From: Priapulus caudatus
Taxonomy: Eukaryota > Priapulida > Priapulimorpha > Priapulimorphida > Priapulidae
DNA: 39,389 bases
NCBI RefSeq assembly: GCF_000485595.1
Contig: NW_014577518.1
Span: 40,213 to 79,601, forward strand
Direction of reading: 5' to 3'
The notes below the pieces were generated by a model, which saw only the letters and a program-made list of their open reading frames with translations, was not told where the DNA came from and made no database searches. The translations under genes and the position numbers were made by a program. Shown piece by piece: positions 11,294 through 22,982 of the stretch (positions are counted from its first letter, which is position 1; each line of letters starts with the position of its first letter).

Positions 11294-12222
11294 CAATGAC
11301 GTCAACAGGCGGGGGACAGGGGGGACATGTCCCCCCACTTTCAAAAGTGTGGGGGACATCATATCATTTGTCCCCCCACTTTTTTGGGATCAGAACCATG
11401 ACTGAAAAGCACTTCCTTCTTCTTGTTTCTGCGTGTTTTAAGCTTAGTTGACTGTTCAGCCGCATGGGAAATATTATTTCCACCCCCAGACGATAATTTG
11501 TAACCACCTTGTACGATAATCTGAAATTCCAAACGGTTGATCAGTCTTCTGCTTGTCTCCCCGGCAAGTTCGTGCACAGCTGAGCGGTCATTCAGCGCAC
11601 TAAGGCGACTGAAAACCTGGTTACGTAGCACGATGACACAGCAACGCCTTAACCACCTCATAATTTGCCATGTACATCGTGATCGTCTAGCAGCATTGAG
11701 CCCACAGAGAATTGCCGAGGAGTTTATCAGATCAGAAGACCGTTGTAGGCAGATTTTTGGCAAGTTCTGAGGTAAGAATTTTCCATATTACAAAGTTATT
11801 GTTATCTAAATCTTACAAAAAAAAGTTTTTTTTTCAAAAATGAGAGTAATCTTGAAAAGGTGTATGCTTTAAAAAAATAAATGAGAATCGTTGGAAATTG
11901 CCTCAGATCACACAACAGAGCATCTAAAGTAAATTTCTGTATTTTCTGTATAAACTACTAATTTTGCAGCTTCAGAAACTTTGCTTGATTTTTACTCTAC
12001 AATGCATTAAAACGCCTGTTTTTAATACCCAAAAATAAAAAGTCTTTACCGTGGGACGAGGGCAAAAATCACCTTTCACCCCTCCCCCCGCTCGGTCGCT
12101 CCGCTCCCTCCCCCCTCTGCCCCCCTCCCCCCGCTCGGTCGCTCCGCTCCCTCGCTCGGTTGCTCTGCTCCCTCAAAATGTCCCCCCCCCACCCCACTTT
12201 TAAGAAGCTGTTGACGCCCTTG
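11294..12222 (+). mobile_element. hAT element remnant (ZMYM1-like group) with exact TSD
   Basis: The 8-bp direct repeat ATATAGTG at 11286-11293 and 12223-12230 brackets the element. Its ends are CAATGACGTCAACAG and, read inward from the right, CAAGGGCGTCAACAG, matching at 13 of 15 positions. Both ends continue into G-runs or C-runs. Inside is the C-terminal part of a hAT transposase (separate entry) and a C-rich region near 12080-12180 with two copies of CCCGCTCGGTCGCTCCGCTC. At 929 bp it is a deletion derivative. Confidence 0.88.
11525..11770 (+). pseudogene. hAT transposase C-terminal dimerisation domain, fragment
   Basis: Reading from just after an in-frame stop at 11522-11524 to TGA 11768-11770, the protein contains LLVSPASSCTAERSFSALRR, then LKTWLRSTMTQQRLNHL and ICHVHRD. 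This is the hAT C-terminal (hATC) signature, in the version with CHVH seen in ZMYM1-like and TTF-type hAT proteins. The DDE catalytic core and BED/zinc-finger part are absent. The short piece cannot be active. Confidence 0.85.
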
Positions 12223-12323
12223 ATATAGTGTGCTGTGTAAAACACATTTGACGCCTACTGCTAACGTATAGGAGTAGTACTATGTTTAAATTGGATCACG
12301 TTACGCATATATAGAGTCACAGC

Positions 12324-12720
12324 TGCATGTTCGCGTGTGTATGCGTACGTGTGTGTGCGTGTGCGCACGTGTGCGTGCGTGCGTGTGTATGTGTAAGTGC
12401 GTGCGTGCGCGCGTGCGTGCGCGCGTGCGTGTTCGTGTGCGTTTGTAGTCGCGTGTGTTTGTGTATGTGCGTGAGCGTGTGCATGTGCGTGTGCGTGCAC
12501 GTATGCATATGCGCGTGCGGCTGTGTGCGCGTGCGTGTGCGTATGCATGTGCAAGCGTGTGTGTTCGTACGGGTGCGGCTGTGTGCGCGTGCGTGTGCGT
12601 ATGCATGACATGTCCGTTTGTGTGCGTGTGCGTGTGTGTGTGCGGCGGGCGCGCGCGTGTGTGTGTGTATGTGTATGTGTGGGTGTATGTGTGTGTGTGC
12701 GTGCGCGTGTGCGTGTGCAC
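12324..12720. repeat. GT/GC-rich imperfect microsatellite
   Basis: About 400 bp of alternating purine-pyrimidine sequence, mainly GTGTGC and GCGTGC, with a Z-DNA-prone composition. Reading frames on both strands are low-complexity artefacts. Confidence 0.9.
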
Positions 12721-13564
12721 CATGTGTGTCAACACCCAACAAAGACTCTAATGAGTCTTAATGGGGGGGGGGGCATATTGAATACATATTGATTTTATTC
12801 CCTATGTTCTGTTTGTATAAATGTGAAATTCCCCTGGGACGGAATCAAAATGTAATTAATCAGGTTTTTCTTATATATTTTCAATATTAGTCTAACGCTA
12901 ACGTCGTCCGCGTTCAGTGCCAAGAAGGAAATGAATATGGAACGGCCAAGAATGGACTTGGAATATTTATGTAAACCCACATATTTATCTAGGTCTGTAA
13001 CATTTTTTCCGTTTTATATTTTTTTATAATGTACATCGAGGTAAACTTCGAATAATGAGAAGCATAAAGAATCTCTTCATTGTGGGATCAAATGCCACGT
13101 ATCGCATATTCTTTGTATAGTAAAGAAGCTGTGATGATGTTACTGCTATAGTGTATATAGAATTTGAAAAGAAGCGCTAAATGTCTAAAGCGACACATAA
13201 CGTTGATGTTTTAACGTTGTTATAGATTACGTAGGTTAATCAAGCAAACAGATATATGTATTTTTACGATTGCAACGTTTATTTGTATAACAATAACAAA
13301 GAAAGTTGAGCACAACATTGAATGAATTGCATTACAATGGTCTCTTACGACAAAGATTTTGACACGATGATGACGTACAATAATGATATTCAACTAGTTT
13401 TAGCATAGTTACGTTGACGTTATAGTTATACTTATTAACACGACCAATAATGACAAGTTTCTCACAACCTCTCCTTCTCCTCTTTCTTGCTCTCGCTCTC
13501 CCCCTCCCTCTTATTCTCTCGTTTTCGCTCTCTCTATCTCTCTTTCATCCTCTCTCTACACCCC
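12721..13564. other. Spacer with no gene
   Basis: A G-run near 12762-12773 and a CT-rich stretch near 13465-13560 are the only features noted. Confidence 0.45.
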
Positions 13565-13570
13565 TTTATT
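13565..13570 (-). terminator. Possible polyadenylation signal of GY-rich gene 2
   Basis: AATAAA on the minus strand, about 150 bases beyond the stop codon at 13720-13722. Confidence 0.45.
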
Positions 13571-13719
13571 CTCTGCTTTATCTTACTATTTAATTCTCGA
13601 TTGTTTACCATTACATCTGCCTCTTTCCCATCACAAATATATATTAGAGCTCGACTTATTTACTCTATAGAAAAGCAGCTGGTCGCTGGTCTACGATATC
13701 TTGAGCTATGCTTAAACAC

Positions 13720-14619
13720 TTAATGGAAGTATTTATTGTAGTGCATGTCGGCGTGCTTATTCCAGCTATTGTACGCTCCCTTTCCATAAAAGTTTCCTTT
13801 GCCGCCATAATGTGCCTTATAGCCATTATCATAATATTTCTTTTGCCCTCCTTTATCCTTGTGATAGTTATCGTAATTGTACGTGCCTGTAAGAAAACAT
13901 AACATGTTGAAAAAGTAAGTATAAATGTTTCACGAACTTCTAAGAAAGCAGAGAGCAAGAGCGCGCGCTCATATGCAACACGCACACACGCACGCATGCA
14001 CACACGCACATGCGCGCACATACACGCGCGCGCATTTCATAACGGTCGTTTGTAAAGTTGGTTTCGTTAATAGATGAATATGTTGATCGACCTCACTCGC
14101 TATGGCATACCTTTTCCTTTGCTGAAGTGAAATTTTCCCTTGCCCCAGTTCTTTGACTTCTTTCCATTCAGATGAATTTCTCCCTTTCCACCGTAGTCCG
14201 CTTTTGCTCCGTATGAATTGTGCTTCTGATTGTGGTTGTAATGGTAATAGTCGTCACCATGCTAAGCAAAGACAAAAGGTCGAATATAAACCTACAGATT
14301 TCCGCTAGTGGGGTTGACGTCGATGTGTGTATAACCTATAGCCGTGTGGCACGGATTCACGACGGTCAATACACAAACATAACCAGTTTACGGGTTTACC
14401 CCTTTCTTATTCCATTTGCTCACTCCGCTCCCGTCGTCGTCATAGCCCCCGTATTGACCATACACGGTGACGACCTGTAACACAAACGGTAGAGCAGCAT
14501 GATTACGCCGTATTAATTTCATACGTTCATATAGAGTCCGTATACTACATACCGTCGTCATCTCTTTTTCTCTCATCCTTTTCCCACATTTCATCAGACT
14601 ATAATTTGCTCTCTCTTTC

Positions 14620-14682
<63 letters not shown>

Positions 14683-14896
14683 CTCTAACTCCCCTTCTCT
14701 CTATCTTTCTCTTGCGCTCGCTCCCTATTTTTCTCCCACAACATTTCTGTCTCCACCTAAATTATAAACCAATGCATATCACGCTGTAACATTAGTTATG
14801 ATTAAATCTCTCTGACGATACGTCTTAATTAGAACTATAGCTTAAACTTACGAGAACAGCATGCACCAGTATAGCAAACACTGTAAATGAATTCAT
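13720..14896 (-). CDS. Secreted Gly/Tyr/Lys-rich structural protein, paralogue 2
   Basis: Four minus-strand exons join in frame: 14896-14852 (15 codons), 14474-14400 (25 codons), 14261-14111 (151 nt) and 13886-13720 with TAA, for 145 residues. Residues 1-21 are a signal peptide, and the mature start is again QYGGY. Exons 1, 3 and 4 have exactly the same lengths and phases as in the gene at 8730-10081. Shared motifs are GDDYY/GNDYY, LNGKKSKNWGKGKF, FSKG, YDNYHKDKGG, YGGKGNFYGKG and an H-rich tail (HADMHYNKYFH). Exon 2 is 15 codons shorter because the GYGRGRGRD stretch of paralogue 1 is missing. The two genes are a tandem duplication of a secreted, probably matrix or adhesive protein. The family is not recognised. 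Confidence 0.88.
14620..14682. repeat. (CT)n microsatellite in intron 1 of GY-rich gene 2
   Basis: A pure CT run in the intron between exons 1 and 2; it can form a polypurine/polypyrimidine triplex. Confidence 0.9.
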
Positions 14897-15456
14897 GTTT
14901 TCCTCGCGGCCTCGATATGATATATATGTAAAATAACACGTGAACGCTAGAGCTCGGTTGTGCTATCAGGCCTCTGCTAAGGAACTTCTGCCAACTCGTG
15001 CCGCGCAGTGCTTAAAAGCAGCAACTGCTTCCGACTGACCCAGGTTCTATTTCCTGCTTTTAATTAATGCACGCTAATGCAATTCGTTTAAATGTTTTGA
15101 TTACTTCCCATCGCCGTGAGCGGTATTGACCTATATGTATTAGTGTACACATGACGAGCGACCCAAAAGGTTCAGAGTTTGCCAGCGACAATGCACACTG
15201 GCCAGTGGTTAGAGTGACGGGGTGACCCACTGACACAGCTAGCATCCTTATCGTAGGTTATACATGACACGGTGTAATTTTACAATAACCATGCTGAAAC
15301 AACGTATATGATCGAGTTCCTGGTGTTCTTGCCGTGACGTTTTCGTGTACGGTATGATAACCCAATGAAAAATAGCTACGAGGTGTAAATAAAGATTATT
15401 ATAACTGTTTTATGTAATGTACATCAGCTAGAGACAGTATAATAATGATGAGAGCT

Positions 15457-15489
<33 letters not shown>

Positions 15490-15651
15490 GGGCATGTGGA
15501 CGCGGCTGTACCGTAATGGGATCGGTTTCGACTGTCTGCTCACTATGGTCATACCTTCAAAAGATCGGTGGCGGCGTTTACAAAGGCGCCGCCTTGCGAG
15601 AGAAAATGTTCCCAGGATCGGTTATTTCAGTCTGGTATCATGTAGCAGAGC
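14897..15651. promoter_or_regulatory. Divergent intergenic region between GY-rich gene 2 and DDX10
   Basis: A 755-bp gap separates the two start codons, which face away from each other, so both promoters should lie here. An AT-only stretch (about 15459-15490) sits 160-190 bp before the DDX10 start and could supply a TATA-like element. An in-frame stop at 15643-15645 limits the DDX10 reading frame. No individual promoter motif is certain. Confidence 0.4.
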
Positions 15652-18600
15652 ATGGGTTTCAAGATGGATGCGCACATGATTGTCAACAAGAAACGTGCGT
15701 CTACTGAAAATCGTAAACTTGACAAAAACGGAAAAGATAAGATATCACGTGATAATGACAAGCGATTTACGGAGCGTACTAGCACATGGAAAAAGGAAGA
15801 CGCAGAAATTGAAAAGCTCACTGCACAGTACCCACAGATAGATCCAAAGAAAATCGAAAAATTCACGGTTTGTAATGTAAATTATAAATTTTGGTGGACT
15901 TGGATGTACGATATAAACGAAACCCTGTAATTAAGGACGCATTGTCTGGTTCGCTTGATACAATGTATACACATCACATTTATGATCAACATCGGCCACG
16001 CTTGCGCTTACAAATATGCTATGCTTGCTGCATGTATAACGTAGTAACGCTAGTGTGGCATAGTAATAAGGGTGCATGAGCCCGCTCGGATCGCGCGCAC
16101 TTGCTCTACCCGCACTCGCTCAGATGCGCTGCCGTATAAAGTTGATAACTCAACAACCACTATCTCGATTTTGACGATTTTTTTTTTACTATCCCGGCAT
16201 CGAAATCTGGTATCCAACACAAGAATCTACTATCCCGCGGATATCGGGATACCGCTGGGTACTACTAGTACTACTATATAGTACTACTACATATATGTAC
16301 CTATCTGATATGGTTAGGGTTAGGGAGTAGGTGTAGGCGACTCTCTAGACTAGCATTATAATTTATATTACCCTATGCGACAACGACCCCTTCACCGTCA
16401 TTAATCACCCAACGGTCAACCCTCTAATAATGCAGATAAGGTCTATGTCTCCCTGGGTACGGGTACTGCCGGAACGTACCCTGGGTACGGTCCGGTATAG
16501 CGGAATGTACCCTTGTAACTATCTGATATGGTAACTTAGGGTTAGGGAGTAGGCGTAGGCGACTCGTTAGTGGAGTAGGCGAGGTACGGTCCGGCATATT
16601 AGATAGTACCAGGGTACGTTCCGGTATACCGGATCGTACCCAGGGTACGTTCCGGCAGTACCCAGGGAGACATAGACCCTACGGGCTCTAATAATTGGCT
16701 GCTACCGTTAACTACTGCTAACTAACCGTTAGCCTTACTACTTACCCACACCATAATATGCTTAATCAAATTCTTAACACCAATCAAACTACTGTGCTAA
16801 GTACACCATTTAAAATCGAAGTCCTAAAGTCTAGCATGACGTACATTTGGATACAGACATTTAAAAATCATAAGCAACTCTTGTGGTTGTACATTATTAT
16901 ATTACAAGCAAGAAAGGGACAAGCCCTACTAGTTAACAGCAAAATGCATTTTGTTAAGAGAAAGAAGGTAGTGTTGGAAAAGGGGAAAGTGAGATGTAGT
17001 GTGTGTGTGTGTGCGTGCGTGCGTACGTGTGTGTATGTCAGAAAGAGAGGAAGAGGCAGTAAGCGAAACAGACTGAAAGAAAGAGAGAGGGGAGAGAGAA
17101 CCGTGTATCCTCTTTCTGGTTCACAGTCGTGTCATGCTCTCTAGCAATTTTAGTATTATTTTAATAGGTTCACTTACCAGCTTAATACTCAGACATGACA
17201 TGTTTAGTTTAGCAATAATTTCATCCTAAAAATGTAGCACTTAGGTGATTACCACATATAACTAGATCTTTATCCACATATAACTTTTCAAGTGATTACC
17301 TGATGCAACAGTAGGGTTCATTAATCACTATCATTAAGTATTATATTAATTTACACCATGTTAACCAACTTTCCTTAGTGATCACATGAAACAACACCCA
17401 TTTTGAGTAATTAATGTTATTGTATTTCCCGCGACGAAGTCGGCGGGGATACTATGGTTTCATGTCTCCCGCGCCGTCCGCCGCAGAGAATTTCCTTTCC
17501 GCTCTATAACTCTACCCCTAATTGACCTAGCGCTACCAAACTTGGTATACTTACACATCTTGGGGAGAAGGTGAGCAGCGTACCAAAACCAGGTTACTGC
17601 GACCTTTATTTGACCTTTACCTTGACCTTGATCATATTTTCTTTCTGCTCTATAACTCGGACCCCTAATTGACCTAGCGCTACCAAACTTGGTATACTTA
17701 CACATCTTGGGGAGAATGTGTGTCGCGTACCAAAACCAGGTCACTGCGGCTTTTAATTGACCTTGAATTTGACCTTGATCATATTTTTCTTCCACTCTAT
17801 AACTCGGCTCCTAATTGACCTAGCGCGACCAAACTTGGTATACTTACACATCTTGGGGAGAAGGTGTGTCGCATACCGAAACCAGGTCACTGCAACCTTT
17901 ATTTGACATTGACCTTGACCTTCATTATATTTTCTTTCTGCTCTATAACTCTGCCTCTAATTGACATAGTGCAACCAAACTTCGTATACTTACACATCTT
18001 GGGGAGAACACGGGGGATACATGTAGTTGGCGACAACTGCCCTTTCTAGTTAAATATGGTATGAATTTATACAATGTTAGCCCATATACCATTTTTTTTA
18101 CAATAGCATGATCGTTTCATTATAAACACAGTTTACTGTTGGGTACTGAAAAATGGTTAATAATGATGTAATGATCAGGCAAATGTAAACTTTTTATAAA
18201 TGAACCCATTTTTTACACAACATCTAATGATAAGAAACCCCAGGAGGGTGTAGTGGTCATGCAGTTTAACAGTTGAGAGATTTTACATTGCCCATCATTC
18301 ATTTTGTAAAGTTACATATTGAAATTTATGTGAATGTTTAGGATCTGCCATTGTCATGGAAAACACAGAAAGGACTCATGGAATCCAACTATGTAAATCC
18401 TACAGAGATCCAAAGGGCATCGATTGGTCTGGCTTTGCAAGGACATGACATTTTAGGTGCTGCCAAAACAGGCAGTGGGAAGACGATAGCTTTCTTGGTG
18501 CCGATCTTAGAAAATCTTTACAAGTAAGTCCTATAGACTTCCATTTTAATATTAAAGATGTGTTAAAAGTGTACAAAGAGTTTTGTCTTGAGCGTTCAGT

Positions 18601-21600
18601 GCAGCAATGAGAAGTATTAATTTTAGTTTTATAACTTTTAGTTTAAGAATACATCACAAAAATTAAGATTTCCAAAATTATTTGCCCAGTCTATACTAAA
18701 TGTGATATATAAAAACTGGCATATATATACATGACTTGATAGAATACATAGTTGCTAGTGCTTATTCAGTTTAGCCAAAGTAAGTACATATTTCATGTGT
18801 TTAAAGAGAAACTTAAAAAGTAGTTGGTATCTTTACATGTTGTATCTTTCTCCGACTTGTTCCTCAATTGGAGCTAATCTTACATGACCACCTGTGGAAC
18901 ATAATGGTGGCTAAATTGACTCCTACTGACAAATCATGTGTATGATGCTGTAAACCAAAACATTTAGGTAATAATACTAATATATATATATATATATAGG
19001 TAGGTGTTGACAAGAAATGTAGTTGTTTTTCAACTAACTGGTCGTAATTTTTAATTATTTAGACAGAAATGGTCTTCCTTATGGGGAATTGGCGCTCTGA
19101 TTATCACACCAACCCGAGAACTGGCATACCAGATATTTGAAGTTTTGCGTAAGGTTGGGAGTAAGCATGATTTCTCTGCTGGATTAGTCATAGGTAATGA
19201 ATTATTATTTTAATCCTTTATATTAACGTATTAGTTTAGTGGGTTTAAGCAAAACTGCAACTAGCTATAGATACTTTTGTAAAAAAATTACATAAAATAT
19301 TCATTAGTTCATTTGTTTTATAATGATAAGCTGTTTGAAGTTATATAATAAACATCTGTAAATCAATCTGTAACAAATGATTAGTTCTTGTACTTCTGTT
19401 CTTTCACTAAGGTGGCAAAGACCTAAAGTTTGAGATGAAAAGGATTCAGAGGTGCAACATTATGATTTGTACACCTGGAAGATTGTTACAGCACATGGAT
19501 GAAAATCACCTGTTTGATTGCAGTTCTTTACAGGTAAATCATAAAACGCATATATGTACATATATATATATAAATATAAACTATTTCATCATGGAAACAA
19601 ATAGTATCATACTTGAATTTTTAAAAGGCAAATATTCATAAACAGCGTAATGTACATAACAAGTAAATCTAGCGATGCTGTGTAAGGTGACAAGCTTTTA
19701 AGGTGTAAGATTTTATTATTATTATTATTATTATTATCGTCATTATCATCATTACCATTATTATTATTATTATTATTACCATTATCATCATCAACGTTAT
19801 TATTATTATTATCTATATTATTAGTCACATAATTGTAGTTTGCACGTGCCTCGGTAAACCGAGTGTAACGCGGCTCCCGTGTATTTGCGCTCGCCGCCTC
19901 CGCAGATGCTCGTACTGGATGAGGCCGACAGAATCCTCGACCTCGGCTTCCAGCAGACGATGAACGCGATCGTCGCGAACCTGCCCGCCGAGCGGCAGAC
20001 GCTGCTCTACAGCGCGACGCAGACCAAGTCGGTGGCGGCGCTCGCGCGGCTCAGCCTCGCGCGGCCCATCTACGTGTCGGCGCACGAGCACGCCGCGTAC
20101 AGCACGCCGGCGACGCTCGCACAGAGCTACGTCGTCTGCACGCTGCGCGACAAGTTCAACCTGCTCTACTCGTTCGTGCGGTCGCACCTGAAGCGCAAGT
20201 CGTTAGTCTTCATGACAAGCTGCAAGCAGGTGCGCAAGCGTTTGAGCGTTCAGCGGTTTCTGCGAATGATCGATTGTCTCGTCTGATACCTAATATCTAG
20301 TATTGACAATCAACATTTATAACTGCTTATATTCGATTACGCTTCCAACTGATCGTATATTACTATATGTGTATTACATTAGTCTTGGAAATAAGTCTGA
20401 AAGCCAGTCCTGATATCGAAAATCTTGATTGTCGATATTGAAGATCTTGAATCTCTACTACATAACCCATTGTAAATTCCATAAAAATTAGCCAGTCCTG
20501 CTGAAGAGTTATCAGCCGGACTGGGCTATATGCCGCTATTTCAAACACTGATTGCGCAATCGCGAATGATCGCCCATTTATCGTCATAAAACTGGGCGTG
20601 ACTGGGGCCTCTACACTCAACAGCGATCACGCGACCGCGAATGATCATTGTCAGTTGTCTGCCGTACGCGTACAAACTGCGACCGACCGTTTCCCTCGGC
20701 AGGTGAAGTACATGTACGAGACGTTCTGTCGGCTGCGGCCGGGCGTGTCCGTGCTGGCGCTGTACGGCACGCTGCACCAGCTGCGACGTATGGCCGTCTA
20801 CGACGAGTTCTGCCGCAAGCAGCACGCCGTGCTGTTCGCGACCGACGTCGCTGCACGCGGCCTCGACTTCCCCGCTGTCGACTGGGTCGTGCAGCTCGAC
20901 TGCCCCGAGGACGCGAACACATACATACACCGGGCTGGCCGGACCGCGAGGTGAGGCATGCCTGCCACGGTCATCTCCCCCGTCTTTGTTTCGTTTCCAG
21001 TGTTGCGTAGAGAGTTAGTCTTGTTTTGAGATGTAGTAGAGGCCCCCTAACTTGATCGGGGTATGTGCTTACGAATGTTGTGTGCAACATTTTGGCAGGA
21101 AAAACTAATGTGATTGCAGTATGTTTTAAACTTCTATGTGATGTACTCCTAGTGTTGCGATTGGCATGTAGGCATATAGATGGCCTATAGCTACTATTTG
21201 TGTCAAAAAATCCTATGTTTTGTTATGTTATAGGTCATTTTTTGGCCACCAAATTGCTTGTACCTCAATTCTGTTTACACAAATGTGTGAAATATTAGCA
21301 GGCTGGACGTTTATGTACACAAGCAGGGCACAGTGGGTCATAAATAAAAACCTGAGCGTAGCGTGAGATTATAGGGCTGAACCTGGCATTTTTAGAACCC
21401 ACATCTAAACAGGTCATTGCCCCTACAGGTGCACTTTTCTGGATAAAATATCTCTTGAAATTTTCAGCCCGAATCTCCTAATATTAATAAATGGTGTTAG
21501 TCTCATCAAAATTTAAAATTATATTACTACATCTATGACTATAAGTAGAGTAACGACATCTGCCACGGCTTGTCAAATTTTATGTGAAGCACCTAAAAAC

Positions 21601-22874
21601 TGTACGGTCCACATAGTATTTTTCCCGAAATGACATTTTTATAAAAATGCTCACCTTAATATGAGCCTCACTTTTATTGCAGGTTTGAAAAGGATGGCGA
21701 GTCGCTCTTGGTTCTCATGCCGTCCGAGGAGGAAACCATGATCGAGCAGCTGCGACAGAAGAAGATACCCATCAACAAAATCAAAGTGAACCCAAAGAGG
21801 CAGCTCGACCTGCAGAAGAAATTGGAGAGCCTGTGCGCGCAGGACGTCGATCTGAAGGAGAGTGCAAAGCGCTGCTTCGTCTCCTACCTCAAGTCCGTCT
21901 TCCTGATGAAGGACAAGGCAGTGTTCGTCGTCGGCGCGCTCGACACGGACGCGTACGCAAACTCGCTCGGCCTCGCCGTCACGCCGCGCATACGCTTCCT
22001 GCGCAAGTACGAGAAGCAGCAGCAGCAGCAGCAGCAGCAGCAGAGAGTCGGCGGCGGCGCGGCGGCGTTCGCTTCCGAGGAGAGCGATTCCAGCAGTGGC
22101 GGGGAATCTAATCGCCTAGGAAAGCCGAAGCCAGGAGCAGCGGCGGCGGCGAGCCGATTCCGGAAGCCGGCGTCGCTCGCCGCCGCGGACTCCGACAGCG
22201 ACGGCGACGAACTGCTTACGGTGAAGAGCTGGCTCGACGTGTCGCGCGGCGGCGGGGAGGAAGAGGAGGAGGAGGGCGCGCGACACAGGAGAGAGCGCAT
22301 CGTGACGAAGGCCGCGTTCGCGCGAAAGGTGCAGAAGAAGAAGATCCACGTCAACTCGAAGATCACGTTCGACGACGACGGCGTCGCACGCGACACGCTC
22401 CAGAAGCCGGTCGCCGCTGCTGTTGACATTGCTGCCGACGATGACGAGGGCGGAATCGACATCGAGGTTGCGAGGCAGCGGATGCAGGAGGAAGACCGCA
22501 TCGACCGGCAGACGTTCCGGCAGAAAGTCAAGGAGAAGCACCGGGAGAAGCGCATGAAGGAGCGGGCCGGACGCGACAGGAAGAATCGGGACGACGGCGG
22601 CGCGGCGGCCATGTTGGACGTGAGCGGGTCGGACGACGACGGCCCGGACTTATCCTGGCTTCCCGATCCCGACAGGGTACGAGCAAGGAGAAACGACGAT
22701 TCCTCGGAGTCGGAGGAGGAAGCCAGCGAGGCGGGCGAGCAGGCGCGACGCGCGCGTAAACGGCGGAAGAAGAGCGAGTCGGAGAGTGGCAGCGAGGAAG
22801 AGCGGGAGGTCATGGATACGGGACTTCCGCTGGAAATGGATGAGGAGCTAGCGTTGAGGCTTCTCGGAGACTGA
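15652..22874 (+). CDS. DDX10: DDX10/Dbp4 ATP-dependent RNA helicase, complete gene
   Basis: A DEAD-box helicase of the nucleolus; the yeast counterpart Dbp4 acts in early 18S rRNA processing and U14 snoRNA release. Seven exons join in frame: 15652-15867, 18342-18523, 19063-19193, 19412-19533, 19906-20229, 20703-20950 and 21683-22874, for 804 residues (human DDX10 is 875). Motifs: Q-motif region after DLPLSWKT (73-), [10 protein letters not shown] (112-120), Ia PTRELA (149-154), Ib TPGR (197-200), II DEAD (222-225), III SAT (253-255), [11 protein letters not shown] and [10 protein letters not shown] (401-408). A DUF4217 region follows (LRQKKIPI to RIRFL), then a nine-Gln run, acidic and basic low-complexity segments, the conserved [12 protein letters not shown] and the end [19 protein letters not shown]. 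The first in-frame ATG is 15652; ATG 15664 is an alternative. Exons 1-4 are AT-rich at third positions, whereas exons 5-7 are strongly GC-rich. Confidence 0.96.
16260..16395. mobile_element. Partial relative of the telomere-core MITEs
   Basis: Shares ATCTGATATGGT, GGTTAGGGAGTAGG and a GTAGGCGACTC segment with the complete element at 16432-16685. Its right side (GCGACAACGACCCC) resembles the right end of the element at 30983-31256. No clear left arm or target duplication is visible. Confidence 0.5.
16432..16685. mobile_element. Telomere-core MITE in DDX10 intron 1, 10-bp TSD
   Basis: Arms of about 90 bp, roughly 16440-16530 and 16585-16678, are inverted copies beginning GGTCTATGTCTCCCTGGGTA. 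Between them lies TTAGGGTTAGGGAGTAGG. The 10-bp direct repeat CTCTAATAAT at 16422-16431 and 16686-16695 brackets the element, and its left end is GCAGATAAGG. A partial relative lies just upstream at about 16260-16390 and shares TATCTGATATGGT..TTAGGGAGTAGG. Confidence 0.8.
17495..18013. repeat. 146-147-bp tandem repeat in DDX10 intron 1
   Basis: About 3.6 copies. The motif ACCAAACTTGGTATACTTAC starts near 17535, 17682, 17828 and (with one change) 17974, a period of 146-147 bp. Each unit also carries CTCTATAACTC, CTAATTGACCTAG, CTTGGGGAGAA and a GACCTTGACCTTGATCATA segment. The array is preceded by CCCGCGACGAAGTCGGCGGG and followed by TAGTTGGCGACAACTGCCC, perhaps the ends of a larger dispersed element. 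Confidence 0.88.
19709..19812. repeat. (TTA)n trinucleotide repeat in DDX10 intron 4
   Basis: TTA repeats interrupted by TCA and ACC triplets between DDX10 exons 4 and 5. A shorter TTA run lies near 29645-29680. Confidence 0.9.
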
Positions 22875-22982
22875 TGGACAATAGCCTCGAGGTAGCAGAG
22901 GCGTGCTGGTCGAGCGCGCAGCTGATGCCTGCTGATTTCGCTCTCTGCTTCGACCTATTTGTCATATTTCTCGTCAGCTATA

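Noticed and set aside
15494-15679. Upstream frame before DDX10
   Set aside because: Different frame from the helicase, no conserved sequence; the region reads better as 5' UTR.
17495-18013. Possible CRISPR-like or operator array
   Set aside because: Units are contiguous tandem copies of about 146 bp without unique spacers, in an intron of an animal gene.
21884-22813. 309-codon minus-strand frame opposite DDX10 exon 7
   Set aside because: Antisense shadow of the GC-rich, Asp/Glu/Ser-rich DDX10 tail; no independent support.
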